Shown one piece after another: positions 8,175-16,512 of a DNA stretch of 64,000 bases. Every line of letters starts with the position of its first letter. Position 1 is the first letter of the stretch. Under the pieces are notes generated by a model. It had not been told where the DNA came from. It did no database searches and saw nothing but the letters and a program-made list of their open reading frames with translations. Origin of the DNA: Thalassotalea sp. Sam97 (GTDB lineage Bacteria > Pseudomonadota > Gammaproteobacteria > Enterobacterales > Alteromonadaceae); contig NZ_CP166919.1 in NCBI RefSeq assembly GCF_041379765.1, positions 682,001-746,000 on the forward strand, in the 5' to 3' direction. The translations under genes and the position numbers were made by a program.

Positions 8175-9401
8175 ATGCAAGAAATTATTCTAGGCGTAGG
8201 TATGTTCACCGCTATCGTTGTCGCTTTGGTATTGGTAATCCTATTTGCCAAGTCGAAGTTGGTAGCAGAAGGCGATGTAACAATATCAATTAATGGCGAC
8301 CCTGAAAAAGCAGTAACGACTGCTGCAGGTGGCAAATTACTTGGCGCATTAGCTGACCAAGGTATTTTCATACCGTCTGCCTGTGGTGGTGGTGGTACTT
8401 GTGGCCAGTGTCGTGTACACGTTCATTCTGGTGGTGGTGATATTCTACCAACCGAGCAAGGTCATATCACTAAGCGTGAAGCGAAAGAAGGCTGTCGTTT
8501 ATCATGTCAAGTTGCTGTTAAGCAGGACATGGATATCGAAATCGAAGATGAAATCTTCGGTGTTCAGCAATGGGAATGTGAAGTTATCTCTAATGATAAC
8601 AAAGCAACATTCATTAAAGAACTTAAGCTTAAGATCCCTGACGGTGAAGTGGTACCATTCCGTGCTGGTGGTTACATTCAAATTGAAGCTCCTGCGCACC
8701 ACGTTAAATACTCAGAGTTCGATATTCCTGAAGAATACCGTCCTGACTGGAACCACTTTGGTTTCTTCGACGTAGAGTCAAAGGTAGACACAGATACGTT
8801 ACGTGCTTACTCAATGGCTAACTACCCAGAAGAAGAAGGCATCATCATGCTAAACGTTCGTATCGCGACACCGCCTCCGGGACGTTTACATTTACCTGCT
8901 GGTAAAATGTCTTCTTACATCTGGAGCCTTAAGGCTGGCGATAAAGTGACGATTTCTGGTCCATTTGGTGAGTTCTTCGCTAAAGATACAGATGCAGAAA
9001 TGGTATTCGTTGGTGGTGGTGCTGGTATGGCGCCAATGCGTTCGCACATCTTCGATCAGCTTAAGCGTCTTCAATCTAAGCGTAAGATTTCGTTCTGGTA
9101 CGGTGCTCGTTCTAAGCGTGAAATGTTCTACGTAGAAGATTTCGACGGCCTAGCAGCAGAAAACGACAACTTCCAGTGGCATGTAGCTCTTTCAGATCCT
9201 CAACCAGAGGACAACTGGGAAGGTTACACAGGTTTCATCCACAATGTATTGTATGAAAACTACCTGAAAAACCACGAAGCACCAGAAGATTGTGAATTCT
9301 ACATGTGTGGGCCGCCAATGATGAACGCGGCTGTTATCGGCATGTTGAAAGACTTGGGTGTTGAAGATGAAAACATCCTACTAGATGACTTCGGTGGTTA
9401 A
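8175..9401 (+). CDS. nqrF: Na+-NQR subunit F, NADH-oxidising flavoprotein
   Basis: NqrF takes electrons from NADH through FAD and a [2Fe-2S] cluster into the pump. The 408-residue protein has one N-terminal membrane helix (about residues 3-25), a ferredoxin domain with cluster cysteines C70, C76, C79 and C111 at the classical positions, then an FAD domain (RAYSMAN) and an NADH-binding domain (VFVGGGAGMAPMRSH), ending in DDFGG. AAAGGA precedes the ATG. It is the last nqr structural gene and is followed by a strong terminator; apbE and nqrM appear to be transcribed separately. Confidence 0.97.
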   Translation: MQEIILGVGMFTAIVVALVLVILFAKSKLVAEGDVTISINGDPEKAVTTAAGGKLLGALADQGIFIPSACGGGGTCGQCRVHVHSGGGDILPTEQGHITKREAKEGCRLSCQVAVKQDMDIEIEDEIFGVQQWECEVISNDNKATFIKELKLKIPDGEVVPFRAGGYIQIEAPAHHVKYSEFDIPEEYRPDWNHFGFFDVESKVDTDTLRAYSMANYPEEEGIIMLNVRIATPPPGRLHLPAGKMSSYIWSLKAGDKVTISGPFGEFFAKDTDAEMVFVGGGAGMAPMRSHIFDQLKRLQSKRKISFWYGARSKREMFYVEDFDGLAAENDNFQWHVALSDPQPEDNWEGYTGFIHNVLYENYLKNHEAPEDCEFYMCGPPMMNAAVIGMLKDLGVEDENILLDDFGG

Positions 9402-9415
9402 TCGAACTTATCAAT

Positions 9416-9442
9416 AAAAAGAGCGCCTTAGAGCGCTCTTTT
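9416..9442 (+). terminator. rho-independent terminator after nqrF
   Basis: AAAAAGAGCGC pairs with GCGCTCTTTTT around a CTTAGA loop, 15 bases after the nqrF stop. Confidence 0.92.
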
Positions 9443-9522
9443 TGTATCTACGGGATTTTATGTGTAAGCAAGTGAGGCACTAAGGTTATTGTGTTTCACT
9501 GTCTTCTTGTTATGTTTTCGCT

Positions 9523-9528
9523 TATAAT
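9523..9528 (+). promoter_or_regulatory. -10 element for apbE-nqrM
   Basis: A perfect TATAAT, followed by the G+C-rich CCGCTCGG, lies 33 bases before the apbE start. No good -35 was found. Confidence 0.45.
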
Positions 9529-9561
9529 CCGCTCGGTTTTTATTCACTGGAATTAATAGAC

Positions 9562-10593
9562 ATGCGCGCATTCATTCAAAATATTGTCTTAGCAACGATG
9601 CTGTTAATGCTTCTGGCTTGCTCCGAAGCACCCGAGCAGGCTAAGTTGCAAGAATTGCAGCTATCAGGTCGAACCATGGGGCCTATTGTTTATACGGTTA
9701 AGCTCGTCGCCAATAAACAACAGCTTGAAGACACACAAGTTGCAGAGCAGGTTGATCAGTTATTAAAGAAAATTAATGGCCAAATGTCGACTTATGATCC
9801 TAATTCGGAGTTATCGGCATTTAATCAATATCGTGGTTTTGAAGCGCGTTCAGTATCACCAGAGTTACATAAAGTGTTAGCCGAGTCGATTAGGCTAGCA
9901 GAGATTACTCAGGGCGCGCTAGATGTTACCGTTGGCCCATTGGTTAATTTATGGAGCTTTGGCCCTGAGAAGCGCCCTGAGCGCGTGCCAAGCGATGAGT
10001 TAATTGTTAGCACTAAGCAACATATTGGCATTGAGAAAGTTCAATTGAATAACGCTATGCTGGCAAAAACTGATGCGCAGGTTTATGTTGATTTATCGGC
10101 AATCGCCAAAGGTTTTGCAGTAGACATGGTTGCCGATTTTCTCGAAGAACAAGGATATCATAGCTATCTGGTTGATATTGGCGGTGAAATGCGCCTTAAA
10201 GGACAAAAGTTTAACGATAAAGACTGGCGTATTGCGGTTGAAAAGCCAATTTCTGGGACAAGGGCGGTACAAAAGGTTATAATCCCGGGCGATAATGCCG
10301 TGGCAACTTCCGGCGATTATCGTAACTATTTTGAAGACAATGGTGTGCGTTATTCTCACACCATCGATCCTGCAACTGGCTGGCCGATTAACCATAAATT
10401 GGTTTCGGTGACGGTGGTACATCCATCGGCGATGACTGCTGATGGTTTAGCAACAGCCATTGAAGTTATGGGCCCGGAAAAAGGCTTAGCTTTTGCCCAA
10501 AAGCACCAATTTGCGGTTTACTTAATTACGAAAGACGGTGACGATTTTATCGAAACCATGAGTGATACGTTTAAGCAGTATCTGGCTGAATAA
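9562..10593 (+). CDS. apbE: FAD:protein FMN transferase, lipoprotein
   Basis: ApbE attaches FMN from FAD to a threonine in S/T-G-A-T motifs. Its substrates here are expected to be NqrB and NqrC, encoded just upstream. The 343-residue protein has a signal peptide ending in a lipobox (LLAC), consistent with a periplasmic lipoprotein. Motifs are LSGRTMGPIVYTVKL near the N-terminus, DLSAIAKGFAVDMVADFLE, SYLVDIGGEMRLKG and the Mg2+/flavin site around ATSGDYRNYFEDNG and YSHTIDPATGWPI. It lies 26 bases before nqrM, which indicates a maturation operon. Confidence 0.96.
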   Translation: MRAFIQNIVLATMLLMLLACSEAPEQAKLQELQLSGRTMGPIVYTVKLVANKQQLEDTQVAEQVDQLLKKINGQMSTYDPNSELSAFNQYRGFEARSVSPELHKVLAESIRLAEITQGALDVTVGPLVNLWSFGPEKRPERVPSDELIVSTKQHIGIEKVQLNNAMLAKTDAQVYVDLSAIAKGFAVDMVADFLEEQGYHSYLVDIGGEMRLKGQKFNDKDWRIAVEKPISGTRAVQKVIIPGDNAVATSGDYRNYFEDNGVRYSHTIDPATGWPINHKLVSVTVVHPSAMTADGLATAIEVMGPEKGLAFAQKHQFAVYLITKDGDDFIETMSDTFKQYLAE

Positions 10594-10619
10594 TGTTTGC
10601 CAGCTAAACGAGATATATT

Positions 10620-10841
10620 ATGACCTTATTTTTATTAACATTCGGCTTTTTCATGGTTATCGTTGTCGCGATGGCTATTGGTTATATTTTGCAGAAGAAA
10701 ACCTTAGCAGGTAGCTGTGGTGGTTTAGGCTCTATCGGTATCGATAAGGCCTGTAACTGTGATAACCCCTGTGAGAAACGTAAAGAGCGTGAACGCAAAG
10801 CAGCGTTGAAAGAAAACGCCATAGATATTAAAAATATCTAA
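10620..10841 (+). CDS. nqrM: Na+-NQR maturation protein NqrM (DUF539)
   Basis: NqrM is a small membrane protein needed for assembly of Na+-NQR, thought to deliver iron for the NqrD/NqrE centre. The 73-residue protein has one N-terminal helix (about residues 3-24) and then conserved cysteines C33, C45, C47 and C51 in the arrangement GSCGGLGS and KACNCDNPCEKRK. The C-terminus is highly charged. It is co-transcribed with apbE and followed by a strong terminator. Confidence 0.95.
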   Translation: MTLFLLTFGFFMVIVVAMAIGYILQKKTLAGSCGGLGSIGIDKACNCDNPCEKRKERERKAALKENAIDIKNI

Positions 10842-10858
10842 GCTAATACAGTGAATCA

Positions 10859-10900
10859 ATGAAAAAGCCCCGATAATTAACGTTGTCGGGGCTTTTTCAT
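10859..10900 (+). terminator. rho-independent terminator after nqrM
   Basis: A 15-bp perfect stem has ATGAAAAAGCCCCGA as its left arm, ends with a T-run, and lies 17 bases after the nqrM stop. The A-run on the left arm means it may act on both strands. Confidence 0.92.
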
Positions 10901-10906
10901 TGTGAC

Positions 10907-11173
10907 TAGAGCGTGTTGATTTTTTGAGGTTGTTTTTGCAGCAATTTATGATGTTTTTATACAAGGCAGAGCTTATGTTGTGTGGTTACTCCACATAAGT
11001 AATTGATAAAACAGTAGAAAGGCGTCATAAAAGCTGTCCTTTGGATTCGTTTAAATGCATTTTTTTCATTGTTACTTGCTCTGTGCGTAGAATAACTATG
11101 CGTATCACAAGTGCCGCGATAAAAATGCATTTAATTCGAACAAAATTTAACCCTAAAAGATCAACACGCTCTA
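10907..11173. repeat. 267-bp non-coding element with terminal inverted repeats, MITE-like
   Basis: Left end TAGAGCGTGTTGAT (10907-10920) is repeated exactly in inverse at 11160-11173. The similarity continues imperfectly to about 23 bp (20 identical). TA at both outer edges fits a TA target duplication, as made by IS630/Tc1-type transposases. Internally, 11047-11068 and 11123-11143 pair through a shared TTAAATGCATTTTT core, and CTTATGT at 10972 pairs with ACATAAG at 10993. There is no coding capacity. It sits between the nqrM terminator and the CAP gene. Its classification is inference; no second copy is visible in the window. Confidence 0.6.
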
Positions 11174-11355
11174 ATTAATTTATGGCAATAAACGGCGACG
11201 CTATTAAGTAAACTTAATTAACAACGATGCGTTATTTAGAACACGTCAATTTATAAGCCGGGCATCGGCTCGATAATGGCCGACTATGCTTGCTTGTTGT
11301 TTATCTTTGCGCTCGGTGTTACGGTTGTATTTGGTTGACTGACACTAAGGTTTAT

Positions 11356-11967
11356 ATGCGTCGTAAAATGATAGGGGCTTGCTGCTCGATGCTAATGATA
11401 TCAACGGCAGTGGCTGAGCAGTTGCCACGTTGCGGTAACAGTGAATCAGCGGCACGCCTGTTTGCCCTTGTTGTGGATGATTCAGAGCAGCGGAGAAAGG
11501 TGATTCGTTGCAATAATACCCTAACCCTACTAGCTGAGCAGAAAGCCGCTAAAATGGCGGATTTTGGCCTCGTTGCCCATAACTTAGGTGGAAGTCCTAA
11601 CGTATATTTACGAGAGAACGGTTATGAGTTGCCGAGTTATTATGGTAATACATTTAACAGTAACCAAGTTGAAGCTATTGCAGGAGGCTACAGCTCAGCT
11701 GCTGAAGTATGGCAAGCATTTAAGCGCTCAAGTCAGCATCGTCAGCATCTATTGGGGGAGCATCCGTTGTACCTTGAGCAAGATGAAATAGGTGTCGCCT
11801 TTGTTAAAGATGTTAGCGCCCCTCATGTCGAATATTGGGTGGTGTATTTAACTAAATCAGGTGTCTCAAACAATAATGATGAGCAAGCGGCTGATAGCAC
11901 ATCGCAACAGTCTTTCAAAAATAGTGACTCAATACCCAATAAAAATATCGCTATTTTGACTCAATAA
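11356..11967 (+). CDS. secreted CAP-domain (SCP/PR-1-like) protein
   Basis: The protein has 203 residues from the ATG at 11356, which has AAGG five bases ahead and opens a signal peptide cleaved near AVA-EQ. A GTG-type start upstream would hide the signal. The body is a CAP domain: LTLLAEQKAAKMADFGLVAH, a glycine/asparagine-rich middle (LGGSPNVYLRENGYELP), SAAEVWQAFKRSSQHRQHLL and IGVAFVKD...YWVVYLTK. Bacterial CAP proteins are extracytoplasmic and mostly of unknown function. The polar C-terminal tail (about residues 175-203) lies beyond the domain. It is a single gene, ending at a terminator shared with the convergent AbgT gene. Confidence 0.82.
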   Translation: MRRKMIGACCSMLMISTAVAEQLPRCGNSESAARLFALVVDDSEQRRKVIRCNNTLTLLAEQKAAKMADFGLVAHNLGGSPNVYLRENGYELPSYYGNTFNSNQVEAIAGGYSSAAEVWQAFKRSSQHRQHLLGEHPLYLEQDEIGVAFVKDVSAPHVEYWVVYLTKSGVSNNNDEQAADSTSQQSFKNSDSIPNKNIAILTQ

Positions 11968-12062
11968 TAAGTCGTAATTGTCACTCACAGAGCAACGTGA
12001 ACATTTTGTAGCCTAGTTCTTTACGATTATCGGTCTAAATTTTTTGTCCCGTCCGCAAATAC

Positions 12063-12090
12063 AAAAGCTCGCAAACTTGCGAGCTTTTTT
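12063..12090. terminator. bidirectional terminator between the CAP gene and abgT
   Basis: AAAAGCTCGCA pairs with TGCGAGCTTTT, with A and T runs on opposite sides, between two convergent genes. Confidence 0.88.
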
Positions 12091-12109
12091 AATGGTCAAT
12101 TGACGACTG

Positions 12110-13708
12110 CTAACCTGCTGGATAGAAGGTTGGTGCACCTGGGCCTACAGGCATGCCAAACAAAAATACCCATAAGTAGAAAAGTGTCGACCAACCGATG
12201 ATAAAGAATATGGTGTAAGGCAACATTGTCGCGATTAAGGTACCAATGCCAAGATCTTTCTTGTAACGAACCGCTACTGCTAGGATCAAACCAAAATAGC
12301 TCATCATTGGCGTGATAAGGTTTGTTACAGAGTCGCCAATTCGGTAAGCGGCTTGAATCACTTCTGGTGAATAACCTACCAGCATTAGCATTGGGACAAA
12401 AATTGGTGCAGTGACTGCCCATTGCGCAGAAGCACTACCTAACATTAGGTTGATAAAGCCGCACATCATGATGAAGATAATAAACAGCTCTGGACCGGCC
12501 AGTCCCATTGCTTGAATTAATTGAGAGCCTTTAATCGCTAAGATAGTGCCTAAGTTTGACCACTTAAATAAAGCGACAAATTGCGCAGCAAAGAACACCA
12601 ACACGATGTACATACCCATGGTATTCATGTTGTCGCTCATAGCTTTTATCACGTCGCGGTCGGTGCGCATGGTGCCGGCAAAGCGGCCATATACGTAACC
12701 TGGAATAGCAAAGGTGACGAAAATAAAGGCAACAATACCTTTTAAGAATGGTGAGTTTTTCACTTCGCCTGTTTCAGGGTGACGCAAAATACCCCATTCA
12801 GGGACGATGGTTAATGCTAAAACACCACATAAGGCGATAAAGGTTAAACCGGCCATTTTGAGCGCTTTACGCTCTTTATCGGTTACATCTTCAATCTTTT
12901 GCGCATTAAGGTCGATTGATGCTTCATCTGGGTTATATTGACCTAAACGCGGTTCGACAATTTTTTCGGTAACAAAGGTACCTACAGCGGAGATCAAAAA
13001 TACCGAAATAAACATAAAGTAATAGTTGGCTTCAGGACCGACATTGTAACCCGGTTCGATCAGTTGTGCTGCAGCACTGGTGATGCCTGCAAGCAACGGG
13101 TCTACTGTACCTAACAGTAAATTAGCGCTGTAACCGCCAGAAACACCTGCAAAAGCAGCAGCAAGACCCGCTAACGGGTGACGCCCTAGGGAGTGGAAAA
13201 TCATTGCTGCTAATGGAATTAGTACTACGTAACCAAGCTCTGAGGCTGTATTTGAAACAATACCAGCAAAGACAATCGTAAAGGTTACCATCTTTTTCGA
13301 TGAGCCCATAACTAACGTGCGCATCGCGGTTTCAAGTAAGCCTGATTTTTCAGCGATGGCAACACCAAGCAAAGCAACCAATACCGTTCCTAGCGGTGCA
13401 AATCCGGTAAAGTTAGTGACTAAGTTGGCTACGATTTTTTGTAAGCCTTCAGCACTGAATAAGTTTACAACGCTGATCACACCATCGGCAGCGCGGCCAG
13501 GTGTACCCTCAGGTCGAGGATCGATAACGCTAAGATCAAATAAACTGGCAATACCACTGACTGTAATAATGAAAAGACAAAATAAGGCAAACAGGGTGAT
13601 TGGATGTGGTAAACAGTTACCAAGCCACTCTACGCCAGCTAAAAATTTATTAAATGCAGATGATTTCTTTTCAGAATTATGCAAATTACCTAGTGCTTCA
13701 TTAGACAT
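12110..13708 (-). CDS. abgT: AbgT family transporter (p-aminobenzoyl-glutamate transporter type)
   Basis: This 532-residue inner-membrane protein has about a dozen hydrophobic segments. The family (AbgT/MtrF/YdaH) moves p-aminobenzoyl-glutamate, and some members export sulfonamides. Typical segments are a soluble N-terminus followed by NCLPHPITLFALFCL, the SGLLETAMRTLVMGSSKKMV region, FVALFKWSNLGTILAIKG and DSVTNLITPMMSYFGLIL near the C-terminus. No folate or peptidase gene (abgA/abgB) is adjacent, so the substrate is not supported by context. It is transcribed alone toward the CAP gene. Confidence 0.9.
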   Translation of the reverse strand: MSNEALGNLHNSEKKSSAFNKFLAGVEWLGNCLPHPITLFALFCLFIITVSGIASLFDLSVIDPRPEGTPGRAADGVISVVNLFSAEGLQKIVANLVTNFTGFAPLGTVLVALLGVAIAEKSGLLETAMRTLVMGSSKKMVTFTIVFAGIVSNTASELGYVVLIPLAAMIFHSLGRHPLAGLAAAFAGVSGGYSANLLLGTVDPLLAGITSAAAQLIEPGYNVGPEANYYFMFISVFLISAVGTFVTEKIVEPRLGQYNPDEASIDLNAQKIEDVTDKERKALKMAGLTFIALCGVLALTIVPEWGILRHPETGEVKNSPFLKGIVAFIFVTFAIPGYVYGRFAGTMRTDRDVIKAMSDNMNTMGMYIVLVFFAAQFVALFKWSNLGTILAIKGSQLIQAMGLAGPELFIIFIMMCGFINLMLGSASAQWAVTAPIFVPMLMLVGYSPEVIQAAYRIGDSVTNLITPMMSYFGLILAVAVRYKKDLGIGTLIATMLPYTIFFIIGWSTLFYLWVFLFGMPVGPGAPTFYPAG

Positions 13709-14064
13709 TGAGTTTCCTATGTTTACAGCGTTAGGGGTCAGATAAAAGCCTGTTACTCGTTGGTTTTCTTATCAGCAAATACGTGTGTCTTTATTATTTT
13801 TTGTTTTATGTGGTTGCTCATATATTAACCAAACGCTTACTTTATTGGCTTTTAATAAAAATATCGAGAGAATATACAAAATCCGACAAAGAACTACAAA
13901 TTAACAACATCATTGTCATCTTCGGAGAAGTAGAGGGTAGTTGGCTTGTTTTGTTGATAAAATCAGCGATGTGCGGATAATTTATTGCATAAATAGTTGC
14001 TTTGTGACCTGCTCGTAATAACCCTGTGAGCATGGTGTAAATCTTTGTTTGCAAAGGTTGTGAG
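13709..14064. other. intergenic region, no gene recognised
   Basis: This is 356 AT-rich bases between abgT and a small membrane ORF. A plus-strand 65-codon frame at 13783-13980 has no ribosome site and no family features. The abgT promoter should lie at its left end, but I could not define it. Confidence 0.5.
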
Positions 14065-14295
14065 TTAAATATTTAACTTTTTTAACAATATTTTGTATTT
14101 TTTTAATCCAATCCCTGACTTTATTACTTTTAAGTTATGAATACCCCAAGAAAGCCCTATAACGCTAGCAATAATTAACACGACGAGGTTGAGCTCGGAT
14201 ATCTGCAGACAGACAATGCCAGCGATAACCAAACTGATGAATATCGGAGCTAACACAATATGTGCGGTCAACATTAATTTGCTGAATATCGGCAT
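14065..14295 (-). CDS. small two-helix membrane protein, unknown function
   Basis: A 76-codon ORF encodes MPIFSKLMLTAHIVLAPIFI and then a second helix (LNLVVLIIASVIGLSWGIHN), ending in a lysine-rich tail, a layout consistent with positive-inside topology. The ribosome site is weak (GGTG at a distance). I recognise no family. The alternating hydrophobic and charged pattern makes it more plausible than a random frame, but it could still be spurious. Confidence 0.42.
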   Translation of the reverse strand: MPIFSKLMLTAHIVLAPIFISLVIAGIVCLQISELNLVVLIIASVIGLSWGIHNLKVIKSGIGLKKYKILLKKLNI

Positions 14296-14473
14296 GGAAT
14301 AGGGGCACCTATAATGGATTGTTACTTATGGCTGAATGTTTTAATACTAAGGTATAAATGTCGCTCTAGTTATATCTATATGTTATATGTTTTTCCAGCG
14401 ATGCAGGGATGGTTAGCCAAGTTGGGTAACCATAATGGCGACTCTTCACCGTAACTTGCTAAAACGCTTATCG

Positions 14474-15031
14474 TTATAACGGTGGGAACTGCTTTAAGAT
14501 ATTGGCAACAGTTTTATTGATACGCAATTGTCGCTCTTCAGGGGTATCAGATTGCGGATAACTCATTTGATCATTGCCACGCCAAATCAGCTTACTGTTT
14601 TGATACATGGCAATAGAGATTTCAAGGTAGGCGTCATCGCCACCGATAGGGATCGTAGTGCCAATGCCGATACCCGTCGACATGCGTCCACTGCGACTGC
14701 CACTACCAATGCCAATACTAATGGACGAATTTGATGGCTTGTCGGTTGAGAAGCTACTGTAGCGTACTTGCATATCCGCGTTGGTATCAACTTGGCGGAA
14801 TGATTTTTTGTCGAGCTCGCTGATAATAGCGAGCTGGATGCGTTCGTTTAACAACTCGTTCTGAAGTTGTTTTAGAGAGTTTTCATTGACGAATTGATAT
14901 GACGTTAACTGGCTAAAGTCAAAATTAGCTTGGTAATCGGTGTCGGCATTATTGGCGGCGCAACCGACCATGATGAGCAGAAAACCAGTTAAGCCAATGA
15001 CCCTGATACTCGATAGCTTGCCCATAATCAT
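14474..15031 (-). CDS. DUF4136-type lipoprotein
   Basis: This 185-residue lipoprotein has the lipobox MVGC and a mature protein starting AANNADTDYQANFDFSQL. DUF4136 features are the early YxxxFDFSxLxSYxF pattern, LLNERIQLAIISELDKKSFR, and a terminal stretch (AVANILKQFPPL-like). The middle contains a Gly/Ser/Ile-rich low-complexity segment (about residues 104-131) that probably forms a beta hairpin. Function is unknown; members are envelope proteins. The start could be the third codon, also ATG. It has its own transcription unit on the minus strand. Confidence 0.75.
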   Translation of the reverse strand: MIMGKLSSIRVIGLTGFLLIMVGCAANNADTDYQANFDFSQLTSYQFVNENSLKQLQNELLNERIQLAIISELDKKSFRQVDTNADMQVRYSSFSTDKPSNSSISIGIGSGSRSGRMSTGIGIGTTIPIGGDDAYLEISIAMYQNSKLIWRGNDQMSYPQSDTPEERQLRINKTVANILKQFPPL

Positions 15032-15276
15032 ACTCTAATGAAATCAACTTATAGTTAGAGTATAGATAATAGGGCTGATTACGAGCATATTCGATAGTTT
15101 AATCGTTTAGAAAATTTAGTGGGCTAAGTCGTATAGTGGGGGAGGTGCATTGTAATGGCGTGCCTAAATCAATTTTACCGTGCGATGGTTATTAATCGTT
15201 GCGGCACGCGCTAAGATGTACAAGTTGCTAGATTTATAGATAACAAGGAGTGTCAGTACATATTCCTAAATATCGT

Positions 15277-16077
15277 CTATGCTGCGATATCCTTAGATTT
15301 TATCTCGTCAAATACTCGCATAGTTAAGTGCAAATCATCACATCCCGAAAATATTTGATATTGACCATCGTTGTTAGCAAAGCCAATATCGGTAGGCAAT
15401 AGACAAGGCTTCTTAAACTCAAACTTTACTCGCTGGCTATCAATCTTATTGTTATGTAACAGTAAGTGGGCAAAATACATGCCGTGCATAATGGTCCCAG
15501 GTAAACCGAATAGTTTGGCAAGGTGATTGGATATATGAATCGGGTTATAGTCGTAACTTATTTTGGCATAGGCCCTAGCAAGTTTTTCATCGACATGCAT
15601 GCTAGTTGGTTCAACAAAGCATTGTAGGCCTTTGGCAAGCGTTTTAGTGTTGGAGGCTTTAAGTTTTTTCAGCATCGTATTGGTGTTGATGATGCAAACT
15701 TGCTCATCTTGAATAAAGCGTGATTCAAGCTGTACCAACTTCCCCATTGGATGACGACGATTTTGTTTCACTTTAACTTCAACTAAAAATGGGCGTTGAT
15801 AATCAATATCAGCAAGCGCTTTAAACTCAGCTGCTAGGTGGATCATGCCCAGGGGTGCAAATGCAAATTGCTTGTGCGCGAGTGCTTTCATCATCGCTTT
15901 AAAACCGGCAATAAAGGCAAAGCTTAAGGGGAGTGGCGCCGTGTCGTCAATCTTATAAAAGTTACGAAAAGCAGTGATTTTTTTCGCCGATAACGCAGCA
16001 ACAGGGACCTCAACTGTAAATTCGTTAAAAAATACTTTGCGTGGTCTTTTGGTTAGTAATTGTAAATAGTGATACAT
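15277..16077 (-). CDS. MaoC-like hot-dog hydratase domain protein
   Basis: The 266-residue protein's C-terminal half carries the hydratase-2 signature RAYAKISYDYNPIHISNHLA with catalytic Asp176 and His181, followed by GLPGTIMHGMYFAHLLL. The N-terminal half (residues 1-150) probably forms a second, degenerate hot-dog fold, as in two-domain acyl-CoA/ACP hydratases. It likely acts on 2-enoyl-CoA or acyl-ACP, but the substrate is not determinable. Neighbours give no lipid pathway context. The long gap before DUF4136 suggests separate transcription. Confidence 0.75.
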   Translation of the reverse strand: MYHYLQLLTKRPRKVFFNEFTVEVPVAALSAKKITAFRNFYKIDDTAPLPLSFAFIAGFKAMMKALAHKQFAFAPLGMIHLAAEFKALADIDYQRPFLVEVKVKQNRRHPMGKLVQLESRFIQDEQVCIINTNTMLKKLKASNTKTLAKGLQCFVEPTSMHVDEKLARAYAKISYDYNPIHISNHLAKLFGLPGTIMHGMYFAHLLLHNNKIDSQRVKFEFKKPCLLPTDIGFANNDGQYQIFSGCDDLHLTMRVFDEIKSKDIAA

Positions 16078-16397
16078 GCACAGCCTTATCGATGTTTGCT
16101 ATCCCTGCTTTTTTGAGCGAGTGATTATACGTTAAGCAATTATCAGGGTAAATCTGACCAGTCATATTGCCAACAGCAACTCTGTGTTTGATAACATTTA
16201 ACACCTTCCGTTTTCATCTAAAGCAATTCTATATCTATAACTATGACAAGAGCTGGTCAATTGAGTTCATGTTGAATTAACCGTGTTTCTCTTTTTGGCG
16301 TCTATCCGGTGCTACAGTGCGCTCTCAATCAATTGGCTTTTTCTTTGCTGAGATCCTGTGGTAAGCCCCGAAGCTGTATATAGCAGTATTTGTCTAA
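16078..16397. other. intergenic region upstream of dinB
   Basis: These are 320 bases between the divergently transcribed MaoC-like gene and dinB. Apart from the promoter elements listed separately at its right edge, I see no gene, repeat or strong hairpin. Confidence 0.5.
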
Positions 16398-16425
16398 TTG
16401 CCATTATGGTTAGGTATGGTAATAT
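16398..16425 (+). promoter_or_regulatory. dinB promoter
   Basis: TTGCCA (16398-16403) and TAATAT (16420-16425) are separated by 16 bp. A LexA box begins six bases further on, over the expected transcription start. Confidence 0.6.
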
Positions 16426-16430
16426 ACGGG

Positions 16431-16450
16431 TACTGTGTTTTTGTACAGCC
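16431..16450 (+). promoter_or_regulatory. LexA (SOS) box
   Basis: TACTGTGTTTTTGTACAGCC contains the CTGT-N8-ACAG core of gammaproteobacterial LexA operators (16433-16448). It lies about 60 bases before the dinB start. Confidence 0.8.
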
Positions 16451-16512
16451 TTTTGCTTGTGCGGTTATCGTTGTTGTGCAATATGTATTTTGTACAGATA
16501 TCGGATCTTGTT

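Noticed and set aside
8383..8460. GGTGGTGGT repeats in nqrF as a microsatellite
   Set aside because: They encode the glycine-rich ferredoxin loop CGGGGTCGQC and are explained by the protein.
13783..13980. 65-codon plus-strand ORF between abgT and the small membrane ORF
   Set aside because: No ribosome site, AT-driven composition and no recognisable features.
16435..16512. Upstream extension of dinB from an earlier ATG
   Set aside because: It would start inside the LexA box and add residues foreign to DinB; the ATG at 16513 matches the family.
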